DNA from: Anaerolineales bacterium
GTDB taxonomy: Bacteria > Chloroflexota > Anaerolineae > Anaerolineales > Villigracilaceae
Direction of reading: 5' to 3'
Length of the DNA: 12,473 nucleotides
NCBI GenBank assembly: GCA_025938055.1
Contig: JAICQC010000092.1
Location: forward strand, 1 to 12,473
Shown: one piece after another, positions 1 through 6,481 of the stretch
Layout: every line of letters starts with the position of its first letter
Numbering within the stretch: the first letter of the stretch is position 1
Program-made: the position numbers and the translations under genes
Notes under the pieces: model-generated
Database searches by the model: none
What the model was told of the DNA's origin: nothing
Seen by the model: the letters and a program-made list of their open reading frames with translations, nothing else

Positions 1-4
1 ACTC

Positions 5-218
5 AAGTTGCCACCTTACTGGGTTTTACCGCGGAGTAGCAGACACTTGCACCTGACGCACACCCCCTGGCACCGTCCGCCAGGACAGGTGTGCCCCGGA
101 CGCAGGTGCCGGGGAGTGCAGGTGGAACGCGGAGAAAATCCTGAAAAAACTCTGCGAACTCAGCGTCTCGGCGGTGCAAAATCGCTATTTTGCTTTTCAT
201 TGTCAAAAGTGGCAACTT
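5..218. repeat. MITE-like foldback element with terminal inverted repeats
   Basis: AAGTTGCCAC (5-14) is repeated as an exact inverted copy GTGGCAACTT (209-218). Two more pairs match after one mismatch, so the arms are about 13 bp with 12 matches. Inside lies a nested imperfect palindrome: CCGCG (29-33) with CGCGG (128-132), CACCTG (50-55) with CAGGTG (119-124), the GGCACC block near 70-75 with GGTGCC (105-110), and GTCCG (75-79) with CGGAC (97-101). The right part contains a tract (150-175) resembling dispersed intergenic repeats with repeated 'CTGCG..CTC.GCG' wording that I know from many environmental bacteria. Short overlapping ORFs on both strands follow the palindrome and look non-genic. 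No transposase is visible, so this would be a non-autonomous element. I see no clear target-site duplication, and the left edge is almost at the window edge. Confidence 0.6.
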
Positions 219-372
219 AGGTTAATTTATCACATCCTGAAATGAATCGTGTTGCCCTCCAGCTTCCTGGAATGAAATTTGATTTCATGGCTATAATCGA
301 CCATGCAATACCTTGCCCTGTGCTTGCTGTTTTAATGGTAGGTTGTGTCCCCTATAAAATCACACCCGCAGT

Positions 373-376
373 AGGA
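373..376 (+). promoter_or_regulatory. Ribosome binding site that selects the start at 386
   Basis: AGGA at 373-376 ends 9 nt before the ATG at 386. The more upstream in-frame ATG at 242 has no comparable purine-rich site. This favours the short form of the SGNH hydrolase. Confidence 0.5.
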
Positions 377-385
377 AATACCAAT

Positions 386-988
386 ATGCCAGTTTACCGT
401 TATCTTGCCTTGGGCGACTCATACACGATCGGTGAAAGCGTTCCGGCGAACGAACGCTGGTCTTACCAACTTGTGAAATTGCTGGCGGAGGAAGGTATCC
501 AAACGGAAGTCACCATCATCGCGCGTACTGGCTGGACGGTGAAAGAATTATGGGCGGGGATTCAAGCCAACCTGCCTGGTGAGACCTATGATCTGGTAAC
601 GTTGCTGATCGGCGTTAACGATCAGTACCGCGGCTACCCCGTGGACGGTTATCGCGCAGACTTCCGCTTTTTGCTTGGGAAGGCAATCGAATATGCTGGC
701 GGAGATCCGCAAAAGGTGGTTGTACTGTCCATCCCGGATTGGGGTATCACGCCTTTTGCCGCGGATCGGAACCGTGAACAAATCGCACAGGAAATCGATG
801 CGTTTAATGCTGTAAATCGTGAGGAATCAGAAAAGGCAGGTGTACATTATGTGGACGTCACGCCAGCTTCACGCAATGCCGAAAACGATACGACATGGAT
901 CGCAGCAGACGGGTTGCATCCTTCCGGGAAAATGTATGCCGAGTGGGCAGAGAAAGTTCTACCTGTGGCATTGGAAGTCTTGCAATAA
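386..988 (+). CDS. SGNH/GDSL-family hydrolase (lipase/esterase-like)
   Basis: Predicted serine hydrolase of the SGNH superfamily, 200 aa from the ATG at 386. All four blocks are visible: GDSY with nucleophile Ser12, the block II glycine in 'ARTGWT', GVND with Asn78, and DGLHPS with Asp175 and His178 of the catalytic triad. The family hydrolyses ester or acetyl groups on lipids, carbohydrates or thioesters; the substrate here cannot be read from sequence. The frame stays open upstream to an ATG at 242, adding 48 residues with a hydrophobic stretch and one Cys. That extension carries charged and His residues inside the stretch and lacks a good ribosome site. I therefore prefer 386, which starts right at the first beta strand as in other compact family members. 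If the long form is real, the protein could be exported. It lies 48 bp ahead of the methyltransferase gene and could be co-transcribed with it. Confidence 0.85.
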   Translation: MPVYRYLALGDSYTIGESVPANERWSYQLVKLLAEEGIQTEVTIIARTGWTVKELWAGIQANLPGETYDLVTLLIGVNDQYRGYPVDGYRADFRFLLGKAIEYAGGDPQKVVVLSIPDWGITPFAADRNREQIAQEIDAFNAVNREESEKAGVHYVDVTPASRNAENDTTWIAADGLHPSGKMYAEWAEKVLPVALEVLQ

Positions 989-1036
989 TTAAACTGGTTT
1001 ACCAATCTACTTATATACTAAAAAGGAGATTATTCC

Positions 1037-1675
1037 ATGTCTGAAATTTCGTATGTCAAAGTCCAGGATTATCTTGCATCCCTTGTCCCGCCGCGTGAAG
1101 CGGAATTGCAGAAGATGGAGGAGTACGCGGAGGAAAACGACTTCCCCATCATCGGTCCAGTCTGCGGCTATTACTGTTATCAGCTCGCGCGCATGATCAA
1201 TGCAAAGTCTGTGTTTGAGCTTGGATCGGGATACGGCTATTCCACAGCCTGGTTTGCAAAGGCTGTGAAGGAAAATGGGGGTGGGGTGGTGCATCATACC
1301 GTCTGGGATGAAGGACTCTCGAAACGCGCCCAGGGACATTTGTCCGCGTTGGGAAGCGCGGATGTGGTCGAGTTTCATATCGCGGAAGCCGTGGAGACTC
1401 TCCGCCAGACGTCGGGTCCGTTTGACATCATCTTCAACGATATCGATAAAGAGGGTTATCCTGATTCGCTCCCGATCATCAAGGAGAAATTACGACACGG
1501 CGGACTCCTCATCATTGACAATATGATCTGGCACGGGCAAATCCTCGACTCGAACAACCACGAAAAATCCACTGAAGCCATCCATCGTTTTACGCGAGAT
1601 GTTACAACGGATCTGGATTGGATCGTCTCGCTGTTCCCCGCACGGGATGGTATGATCGTCGGCTACAAAAAATAA
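1037..1675 (+). CDS. Class I SAM-dependent O-methyltransferase (family 3-like)
   Basis: Predicted cytosolic S-adenosylmethionine-dependent O-methyltransferase, 212 aa, close to the usual 210-230 aa of the caffeoyl-CoA/catechol O-methyltransferase family. The SAM-binding glycine loop is FELGSGYGYS (residues 60-69). An acidic motif follows at FNDIDKEGY (133-141) and another at IDNMIWHG (160-167). The Asp residues of the last two motifs match those that hold the divalent metal in this family. The start is well supported: AAAAGGAG (1021-1028) ends 8 nt before the ATG. The stop codon overlaps the ribosome site of the next gene, so the two are probably translated from one mRNA. The acceptor is probably a small hydroxylated or phenolic compound, but this is family-based and not visible here. 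Confidence 0.88.
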   Translation: MSEISYVKVQDYLASLVPPREAELQKMEEYAEENDFPIIGPVCGYYCYQLARMINAKSVFELGSGYGYSTAWFAKAVKENGGGVVHHTVWDEGLSKRAQGHLSALGSADVVEFHIAEAVETLRQTSGPFDIIFNDIDKEGYPDSLPIIKEKLRHGGLLIIDNMIWHGQILDSNNHEKSTEAIHRFTRDVTTDLDWIVSLFPARDGMIVGYKK

Positions 1676-1680
1676 AGGAG
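1674..1680 (+). promoter_or_regulatory. Ribosome binding site deciding a GTG start
   Basis: AAAGGAG overlaps the methyltransferase stop codon (1673-1675) and ends 6 nt before GTG at 1687. It supports that GTG as the start of the PLP lyase over the in-frame ATG at 1618, which would overlap the previous gene by 58 nt. Confidence 0.75.
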
Positions 1681-1686
1681 CCACAA

Positions 1687-2853
1687 GTGGCGTACAACTT
1701 TGACCGCGTTCCCAACCGCCGCCTCCCCGGCGTAGTCAATAAGTGGACGTACTACCCACAGCATCTGCCCCCGATGTGGGTAGCAGATATGGATTTTCCC
1801 TCGCCCAAGCCAGTTCTCGATGCGCTGCGCAAAGCGCTGGATCACGGTGTGTTGGGGTATGAGCTTGCATCGAAGCAGTTGCTGGAAACGGTTGCGGCGC
1901 GTATGCACCGGCTGTACGGTTGGAGGGTTAAGCCTGAATGGGTAGTACCTGTGACCGGTATTGTGAGTGGATTCAACGTGGCGGCGCGCGCCTTTGGTTC
2001 GCCAAAAAAAGGATGTCTCGTCCAGCCGCCTGTGTACAACGAGTTCCATGAGCTAAAAAATAATATAGGAATCACACAGCTCAATGCGCCGTTGATCGAA
2101 CATGTTCGCGGCAATCTACTGCATTATGAAATTGACTGGGACATTTTCGAAAAACAGGCGAAGAAAGCAGGCATGTTTCTTCTATGCAACCCGCACAACC
2201 CGCTGGGGATGATTTTTTCGCGTAGCGACTTACGGCGCATGGCAGAAGTTTGCCTTGAAAACAATGTCTTGATCGTCTCAGACGAGATCCATTCCGAGCT
2301 GCTATTGGATGATCGAAAATTTACTCCGATGGCGAAACTATCGTCAGAGATCGCGCAGAACACCATCACGCTGATCGCGCCGTCGAAAACGTTCAATGTT
2401 CCGGGTCTGTTTTGTGGGTTTGCCGTTATTCCAAACAAGGATCTTCGTGACGAATATGTAAAAGTCGTAGCACACTTGCGATTGCATGTAGCCAGCTTGG
2501 GATTGCGCGCCGCGCAAGTGGCGTTCTCCGGTCAGTGCGATGAATGGCTGCAAGAATTGCGTCAGTATCTGACAGGTAACCGGGATTTCCTCGTGAATTA
2601 TGTAACAAATAGAATGCCCGGAGTGCGTATAACGGTACCACAAGCCACTTATCTTGCCTGGCTCGATTTCACTCAACTGGATCTGAAAAAATCTCCCTAT
2701 GAATTCTTCTTTGAAAACGCCAAGGTAGCGCTCAGCGATGGGGTCATTTTTGGAGCGAACGGGGCGGGACATGTGCGCCTCAATTTCGGCACGTCCCGCA
2801 AAATCCTCAAACAAGGGCTGGATCGCATGGAGAAGGCGCTCCGTTCCCGTTAA
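1687..2853 (+). CDS. MalY/PatB-type PLP-dependent C-S lyase (aminotransferase-like)
   Basis: Fold-type I PLP enzyme, 388 aa from GTG, matching the roughly 390 aa of the MalY/PatB subgroup (cystathionine beta-lyase-like, cleaving cysteine S-conjugates to pyruvate, ammonia and a thiol). Family features in order: the N-terminal PPMWVADMDFPSP motif (about 28-40); 'QPPVYNEFH'; 'NPHNPLG', whose Asn contacts PLP; 'VSDEIHSEL', whose Asp contacts the PLP ring nitrogen; SKTFN with the PLP lysine at 234; and a C-terminal 'VRLNFGTSR', whose Arg binds the substrate carboxylate. No key residue seems to be missing. The spacing of 11 nt from the O-methyltransferase and the overlap of its ribosome site with that gene's stop indicate an operon. 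Cystathionine beta-lyase is the most likely role; another aminotransferase activity remains possible. MalY-type repressor activity cannot be judged. Confidence 0.88.
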   Translation: MAYNFDRVPNRRLPGVVNKWTYYPQHLPPMWVADMDFPSPKPVLDALRKALDHGVLGYELASKQLLETVAARMHRLYGWRVKPEWVVPVTGIVSGFNVAARAFGSPKKGCLVQPPVYNEFHELKNNIGITQLNAPLIEHVRGNLLHYEIDWDIFEKQAKKAGMFLLCNPHNPLGMIFSRSDLRRMAEVCLENNVLIVSDEIHSELLLDDRKFTPMAKLSSEIAQNTITLIAPSKTFNVPGLFCGFAVIPNKDLRDEYVKVVAHLRLHVASLGLRAAQVAFSGQCDEWLQELRQYLTGNRDFLVNYVTNRMPGVRITVPQATYLAWLDFTQLDLKKSPYEFFFENAKVALSDGVIFGANGAGHVRLNFGTSRKILKQGLDRMEKALRSR

Positions 2854-2860
2854 ATAAAAG

Positions 2861-2895
2861 GACGGATGGGGGATTCCCATCCGTCAGTAGTTTTT
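2861..2895 (+). terminator. Rho-independent terminator after the PLP lyase
   Basis: Perfect 10-bp stem GACGGATGGG (2861-2870) / CCCATCCGTC (2876-2885) with a 5-nt loop, 7 nt after the stop codon. A T5 run at 2891-2895 follows after a 5-nt spacer, so the stem is strong but the U-tract is short and slightly distant. Confidence 0.75.
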
Positions 2896-3107
2896 GCTGT
2901 CCAGGTAAGGAGTGGGGATTGGCCTTCCTTTTGTTAGGAGAACGTCTGGATTTCAAAGCAGTGCTTTGACCAGCTCAGGGCGTCCCAGTCCTACCTTCGG
3001 TATACATTTCAGGCGGTGTCTCTATTTGGTACCTCCTTTCTGTGTATCCATCATACAACAAAGCAGAAGCGATTACATTAAAATAAATTTACAGATTCGT
3101 AATCATC
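2896..3107. other. Noncoding stretch between convergent genes
   Basis: About 210 bp separate the plus-strand terminator from the end of the minus-strand membrane protein gene. It holds the REP-like hairpin listed separately, a small hairpin TACC-TTC-GGTA near 2992-3002, and an A+T-rich tail (about 3060-3107) with widely spaced GATTAC/GTAATC arms. I see no convincing gene here. No clean minus-strand terminator with a T-tract is visible. Confidence 0.5.
2946..2984. repeat. REP-like palindromic intergenic repeat
   Basis: The core is the near-perfect palindrome CAAAGCA-G-TGCTTTG (2954-2968), flanked by CTGG (2946-2949) and CCAG (2970-2973). It continues into CAGCTCAGGGCGTCC (2971-2985). The wording 'TTTGACCAGCTCAGGGC' resembles the widely dispersed 'CTTCGACAAGCTCAGG' class of intergenic repeats in environmental bacterial genomes. 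The resemblance is from memory and copy number cannot be tested in this window. Confidence 0.4.
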
Positions 3108-3539
3108 CTATTCAGGTTCAATGTTTGCTGCAAAATCCTGTTTTTGTCCGCGTCTGAGTAATCTTGAGATCAATATCCCTGCAGGTGCAGCCAGCAAGAA
3201 CGCAAGCAGGGCAGCGATGACCAGACCAATGGCAGCAAAGATTCCCATCCATAAAAATGCGTATAGGATAGGGTCTTCCTTCACCACATCGCCACTCGCG
3301 TCCACACATTCAAGCACGGACGTCGTGGATGGACCACTTCCATACGTTGCGAAGGAACGAATCTTAGGGGTCGTATTATCGGGGCAAAGGATTGCGCCCG
3401 TTTGGCGTATGGCAAAATCGCTGGTCATTGTGCTCATGCTGCCTACAAATGAAATGGGTAGAATGCAGATACTGATTGCACCGAATGCTATGATCCATAC
3501 CAGACAACCCGATATCGTACCTGTTGTTGCTTGTTTCAT
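3108..3539 (-). CDS. Small membrane protein with two transmembrane helices, unknown function
   Basis: 143 aa. I cannot assign a function. The N-terminus carries a hydrophobic segment (about residues 9-34) and a second long hydrophobic segment covers about 92-122, ending in an RLLRRG positive patch. Between them is a loop of about 55 residues with two cysteines, Cys52 in 'LCPDNT' and Cys78 in 'LECVD'. This would fit an extracytoplasmic loop closed by a disulfide, with both termini inside. The start is strongly supported by AGGAGG (3549-3544 on the minus strand), 4 nt before the ATG. It is a single-gene unit, divergent from the kinase gene. Similar short 'hypothetical' proteins occur in Chloroflexota as far as I recall, but this is not tested. 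Confidence 0.75.
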   Translation of the reverse strand: MKQATTGTISGCLVWIIAFGAISICILPISFVGSMSTMTSDFAIRQTGAILCPDNTTPKIRSFATYGSGPSTTSVLECVDASGDVVKEDPILYAFLWMGIFAAIGLVIAALLAFLLAAPAGILISRLLRRGQKQDFAANIEPE

Positions 3540-3638
3540 GTTGCCTCCTCAGATATATAACTGCATCAAAATACGTGCCGATGATTTCAACAAATATAGT
3601 TTATCTTCCTTTTGTATAAAGGCAAAGTAGAGAAACTA

Positions 3639-4154
3639 ATGAAGCTGATCATTTTTTCTGGTTTGCCAGGTACAGGGAAAAGCATACTGGCAGAGTCTCT
3701 GGCAAAGGAACTTGGCATCCCTGTATTTGCAAAAGACTGGCTGGAAGCAACGCTCGTGCGAAGCGGTTTGGAGTCAACAATTCCGGAACGGTCGTTGGGT
3801 TTTGCAGGCTATGAATTGCTGACGACCCTGGCGGAACGCCAGCTACTGCTGGCACAATCGGTCATCCTCGATAGTGTGGCGGCTACAAACTCCATTCGAA
3901 ATACCTGGCGCCATCTGGCTGAGCAATATTCTGCAGAGTTGTATATCATCGAGTGCATATGCTCGGACGAATCTCTGCATCGCGCAAGGCTGGCAGGCCG
4001 CAGACGCAATATCCCGGGCTGGCACGAGTTGGAATGGTCTGAAGTGGAACGGGTGAAGGGATATTATGCCCTCTGGGCAGAGGAACGCCTGGTGCTGGAT
4101 ATGGTAGACCAATTCGAGGAGAACCTCTTGAAAGCCAAACTTTATTGTGAGTGA
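3639..4154 (+). CDS. Small P-loop (AAA/zeta-like) kinase or ATP-binding protein
   Basis: 171 aa from the ATG at 3639. The N-terminus begins directly with a beta strand and a Walker A loop, GLPGTGKS (residues 8-15). The layout is that of stand-alone nucleoside/shikimate-kinase-like P-loop proteins: 'VILDSVA' as the second strand with its Asp, an arginine-rich lid (LAGRRRNIPGW) and a C-terminal 'LVLDMVD' strand. Such proteins are often annotated as 'AAA family ATPase' or 'predicted kinase'; they phosphorylate small molecules, but the substrate cannot be deduced. The start lacks a strong ribosome site. An in-frame TTG at 3612 would add nine residues, but ATG directly before the first strand fits the fold better. 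No antitoxin gene sits next to it, so I do not call it a toxin. Confidence 0.8.
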   Translation: MKLIIFSGLPGTGKSILAESLAKELGIPVFAKDWLEATLVRSGLESTIPERSLGFAGYELLTTLAERQLLLAQSVILDSVAATNSIRNTWRHLAEQYSAELYIIECICSDESLHRARLAGRRRNIPGWHELEWSEVERVKGYYALWAEERLVLDMVDQFEENLLKAKLYCE

Positions 4155-4173
4155 CGCGATTGTGAGATATAAT
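4145..4173 (+). promoter_or_regulatory. Sigma70-type promoter for the PLP enzyme gene
   Basis: -35 TTGTGA (4145-4150, 4 of 6 consensus bases), 17-nt spacer and a perfect -10 TATAAT (4168-4173). The expected transcription start near 4180 gives a leader of about 120 nt before the ATG at 4299. The -35 box overlaps the last codons of the kinase gene. Confidence 0.7.
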
Positions 4174-4175
4174 AC

Positions 4176-4192
4176 AAGTTGTCTGACAACTT
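4176..4192. promoter_or_regulatory. Operator-like perfect palindrome at the transcription start
   Basis: AAGTTGTC-T-GACAACTT is a perfect 8-bp inverted repeat around one central base. Its core TTGTCTGACAA fits the TNGTNNNACNA pattern described for GntR-family (FadR/FCD subfamily) regulators. Its position, 3 bp after the -10 box and across the predicted start site, fits repression by blocking the polymerase. The regulator is not encoded in this window. Confidence 0.6.
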
Positions 4193-4207
4193 TGATCCTA
4201 AAGGAAG

Positions 4208-4268
4208 CAACCTTGCGAAGGTTGTATCCTGAGAATCGCATCTCAAAAGAAAAAATCTTCGCAAGGTT
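4208..4268 (+). promoter_or_regulatory. Structured leader with mutually exclusive pairings
   Basis: CAACCTT-GCG-AAGGTTG (4208-4224) forms a 7-bp hairpin with a 3-nt loop. A second segment, AATCTTCGCAAGGTT (4254-4268), can pair with all 15 bases of 4209-4223 with a single G-U. The two structures cannot coexist. A small TGAGA/TCTCA stem (4230-4234 / 4241-4245) lies between. The element sits in the leader of the PLP enzyme gene, 30 nt before its start codon. It could be a cis-regulatory RNA or simply two inverted copies of a dispersed palindromic repeat. Confidence 0.5.
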
Positions 4269-4298
4269 CATCCGAAAACTACGTATAAGAGAGGCATC

Positions 4299-5765
4299 AT
4301 GACAACCATCGACCTCACCCGCGATTCATCTCGCCGGGCAAATGCCATTCAACGAGCAAAAGAGCGCAACATCATCATTCCCACGTATGCACAAATGAAG
4401 GATCCGTCGAAGATCCCTGCAAAAATCAAGGAGGAATTACGGAGCATCGGGCTGTGGGATATTCATCCCCGCAACCTCTTTCGCATCAACTGGCATAACG
4501 AACCGGTCTCTTCCGGTGGAATTTTCCGCGGGGTCAACTATCTCGAGCTTCCATCCTCCCTGACGGGCGTTCCAGCGCGCATTATTGCCCTGGTCGGTAA
4601 GTGGTTCCCAACTGGCGCGCATAAGGTCGGCGCCGCATTCAGTTGTTTGGTGCCTCGCCTGGTCACCGGTCAGTTCGATCCGACCATGCAGAAAGCGGTC
4701 TGGCCCTCCACAGGCAATTATTGTCGGGGCGGCGCGTATGACTCTGCCCTGCTGGCATGCGAGTCGATTGCGATCCTGCCAGAGGGCATGTCGAAGGAAA
4801 GATTCGAATGGCTTGAAAAAGTCGCCGGTGAGACCATCAAAACGCCTGGCTCCGAATCCAACGTCAAGGAAATCTTTGACAAATGCTGGGAGTTGCGAAA
4901 GTCCGGGCAGGACCTGATGATCTTCAATCAGTTCGAAGAATTTGGTAACTATCTCTGGCACTTCGAAGTGACGGGTCACGCGCTGGAGGAAATCCTTCAG
5001 GAGGTGATGGGTCCTGATGATATCTATCGCGGTATGGCATCCGCCACCGGTTCTGCCGGGACGATCGCGGCTGGCGATTACCTGAAGAAGCTCTTCCCGG
5101 ACAGCAAAATTGTGGCGAGCGAGGCATTGCAGTGTCCCACACTTCTTGAGAACGGATTCGGCGCACACCGCATCGAGGGCATCGGCGATAAGCATGTGCC
5201 TTGGATCCACAATGTCAAGAATACGGATATGGTCACCGCCATCGACGATAACGCGGTTGTCAATATCTCCCGCCTGTTCAACGAGGAAACCGGGCGCGCC
5301 TATCTTGTCGAACAAGGTGTTCCCGATGACATTGTCGGTCAACTGGATCTGCTCGGCTTCTCCGGTATCTCCAACGTCCTCTCCTGCATCAAAGCCGCTA
5401 GGTATTACGAGATGACCGAGAACGACATCATGCTTACGGTGCTCACAGACTCAATGGAACTCTATCGCTCTCGTCTTCATGAGATGCACGAGGAGTTTGG
5501 TCAATATAGCGAGCGCGATGCGGCAGCAGACTTCGCCCGTTACCTGCATGGACAATCCATCGATAACATGCTGGAATTGCGTTACACAGATCGTCGCCGT
5601 GTGCACAATCTGAAATACTACACGTGGGTCGAACAACAGGGTAAAACATACGAAGAGATTCAGAATCAATGGTATGACCCCAATTACTGGACTGATGTGC
5701 AGAAGCAAGCGGATGAAATTGACGAGTTGATCGTCGAGTTCAATCAGGAAGTTGGGTTAGTATAA
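4299..5765 (+). CDS. Fold-type II PLP-dependent enzyme, cysteine synthase/TrpB-like, unassigned
   Basis: 488 aa, longer than cysteine synthase (about 300) or TrpB (about 400). The PLP lysine is predicted as Lys109 in 'PTGAHKVGAAF', a motif shaped like the TGAHK of tryptophan synthase beta. A substrate-loop-like STGNY (137-141) resembles the TSGN loop of the cysteine synthase branch. A glycine-rich phosphate-binding loop, SATGSAGT (248-255), is followed by 'DSKIVASEA'. So the fold is clear but the reaction is not: beta-replacement, beta-elimination or deamination are all possible. The C-terminal third (about 380-488) is acidic and helical and looks like a family-specific extension. An AGAGG ribosome site precedes the ATG. 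The gene has its own promoter, operator, structured leader and terminator, so it is a regulated single-gene unit. No trpA or serine acetyltransferase gene is nearby. I know it only as a widespread 'pyridoxal-phosphate dependent enzyme'. Confidence 0.85.
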   Translation: MTTIDLTRDSSRRANAIQRAKERNIIIPTYAQMKDPSKIPAKIKEELRSIGLWDIHPRNLFRINWHNEPVSSGGIFRGVNYLELPSSLTGVPARIIALVGKWFPTGAHKVGAAFSCLVPRLVTGQFDPTMQKAVWPSTGNYCRGGAYDSALLACESIAILPEGMSKERFEWLEKVAGETIKTPGSESNVKEIFDKCWELRKSGQDLMIFNQFEEFGNYLWHFEVTGHALEEILQEVMGPDDIYRGMASATGSAGTIAAGDYLKKLFPDSKIVASEALQCPTLLENGFGAHRIEGIGDKHVPWIHNVKNTDMVTAIDDNAVVNISRLFNEETGRAYLVEQGVPDDIVGQLDLLGFSGISNVLSCIKAARYYEMTENDIMLTVLTDSMELYRSRLHEMHEEFGQYSERDAAADFARYLHGQSIDNMLELRYTDRRRVHNLKYYTWVEQQGKTYEEIQNQWYDPNYWTDVQKQADEIDELIVEFNQEVGLV

Positions 5766-5800
5766 AAAAGCAGGTCACGCTTCAAGCGTGATCTGCTTTT
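5766..5800 (+). terminator. Strong rho-independent terminator, possibly bidirectional
   Basis: The stop codon runs into a 16-bp stem (arms about 5766-5781 and 5785-5800, loop TCA) with one G-T pair. The core TCACGCT pairs with AGCGTGA. The stem has an A-run on its left and TTTT on its right, so it could work in both directions, although only the plus-strand gene ends here. Confidence 0.88.
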
Positions 5801-5816
5801 ATGTTTATAATTGATT

Positions 5817-6377
5817 ATGCTCGAACCAACATCGCTTATTCTTGTTTGTCTGATGCCCTCTCCACGCGACCTGGAGATCGCACGGCTTTTGGGATGGTAC
5901 CGCATCCCGCTCCGCACGGCGCCCAAAGTGGTCGCGGTGGATTACCTTGCTTTCTACCAGCCCTCGGCGTTCGGCGAGCGCGGCGGGCAGATCGAATTTG
6001 TCGCCGAAGTGCGCGGTCACGAACTGACGACGCGCGGTGAATTGTTGAAGGATGAAGCCGATCATCCACGCGCAAGAGAGGAATATTACAAGATCCAAAT
6101 CGGGGGTCTGGAAAGATTAAGAGAACCCATCCTTGCCGATAAGTGGAAGCGAGTCACATTTTTATATACAACCGGTGAATATCTCCTCAAGGCGAAAACC
6201 CTCAATGATCTCGTTGTGGACGGCGATGAGCGACAGCTTCTCTGGCGATCCCTGCGCGAGCGTGCGGAGAATGAGCAGCTTTACAAAACAGATTTACCTG
6301 AGGTGGATATTCCGCCCGAGGTGCTGATGGCGTTGCTGGGTATCAAGGAATTGGATGGGGATTATGGCGAAAAGTGA
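5817..6377 (+). CDS. Conserved protein of unknown function
   Basis: 186 aa from the ATG at 5817. I do not recognise a named domain. It starts with a short hydrophobic strand (SLILVCLMP) followed by 'RDLEIARLLGWYRIP'. The middle holds an aromatic-rich 'VDYLAFYQPSAFGE' (about 45-58) and a 'HPRAREEYYKIQIG' stretch. It has no signal peptide or membrane helix, so it is probably cytosolic. I recall similar 'hypothetical' proteins opening with 'PRDLEIA...GWYRIP' in Chloroflexota. The start is uncertain: no Shine-Dalgarno site precedes 5817, a TTG lies in frame at 5811, and the next Met is at 5853, just before the RDLEIA motif. TATAAT at 5806-5811 lies 5 nt before the ATG, so a leaderless mRNA is possible. 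The preceding terminator isolates the gene from the PLP enzyme. Confidence 0.72.
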   Translation: MLEPTSLILVCLMPSPRDLEIARLLGWYRIPLRTAPKVVAVDYLAFYQPSAFGERGGQIEFVAEVRGHELTTRGELLKDEADHPRAREEYYKIQIGGLERLREPILADKWKRVTFLYTTGEYLLKAKTLNDLVVDGDERQLLWRSLRERAENEQLYKTDLPEVDIPPEVLMALLGIKELDGDYGEK

Positions 6378-6481
6378 AAGTGCCAGGGGTTTGCTTAGCT
6401 CATTCATAAAAATTCTGGTTTGGTAAAATTCAAAGTCCTTATTGACGATTACTTAATACACATCAATAAAAAGAGTTATAC

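Noticed and set aside
3..220. Overlapping 70-residue open frames on both strands.
   Set aside because: They translate the palindromic repeat, are low in protein-like character and mirror each other because of the inverted repeat.
242..385. N-terminal extension of the SGNH hydrolase with a lipobox-like LMVGC.
   Set aside because: The hydrophobic stretch is interrupted by Asp and His, the lipobox is imperfect, and the ATG at 242 has no ribosome site, while 386 has one.
1014..1019. TATACT as a -10 box directly before the O-methyltransferase gene.
   Set aside because: It would place the transcription start inside the ribosome site, and no -35 box sits at the right distance.
1618..1686. Upstream ATG giving a 411-aa PLP lyase.
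   Set aside because: It would overlap the methyltransferase gene by 58 nt, and the extra residues do not resemble the family; GTG at 1687 has an ideal ribosome site.
2896..3107. Possible tRNA or small RNA in the gap because of its hairpins.
   Set aside because: No cloverleaf, T-loop sequence or CCA end could be found on either strand.
3639..4154. Zeta-type toxin of a toxin-antitoxin pair.
   Set aside because: Only the Walker A motif and general layout match, and no small antitoxin gene is next to it.
4437..5342. A 301-codon open frame on the minus strand inside the PLP enzyme gene.
   Set aside because: It is antisense to a strongly conserved enzyme and shows no recognisable domain; such long antisense frames are common in GC-rich coding DNA.
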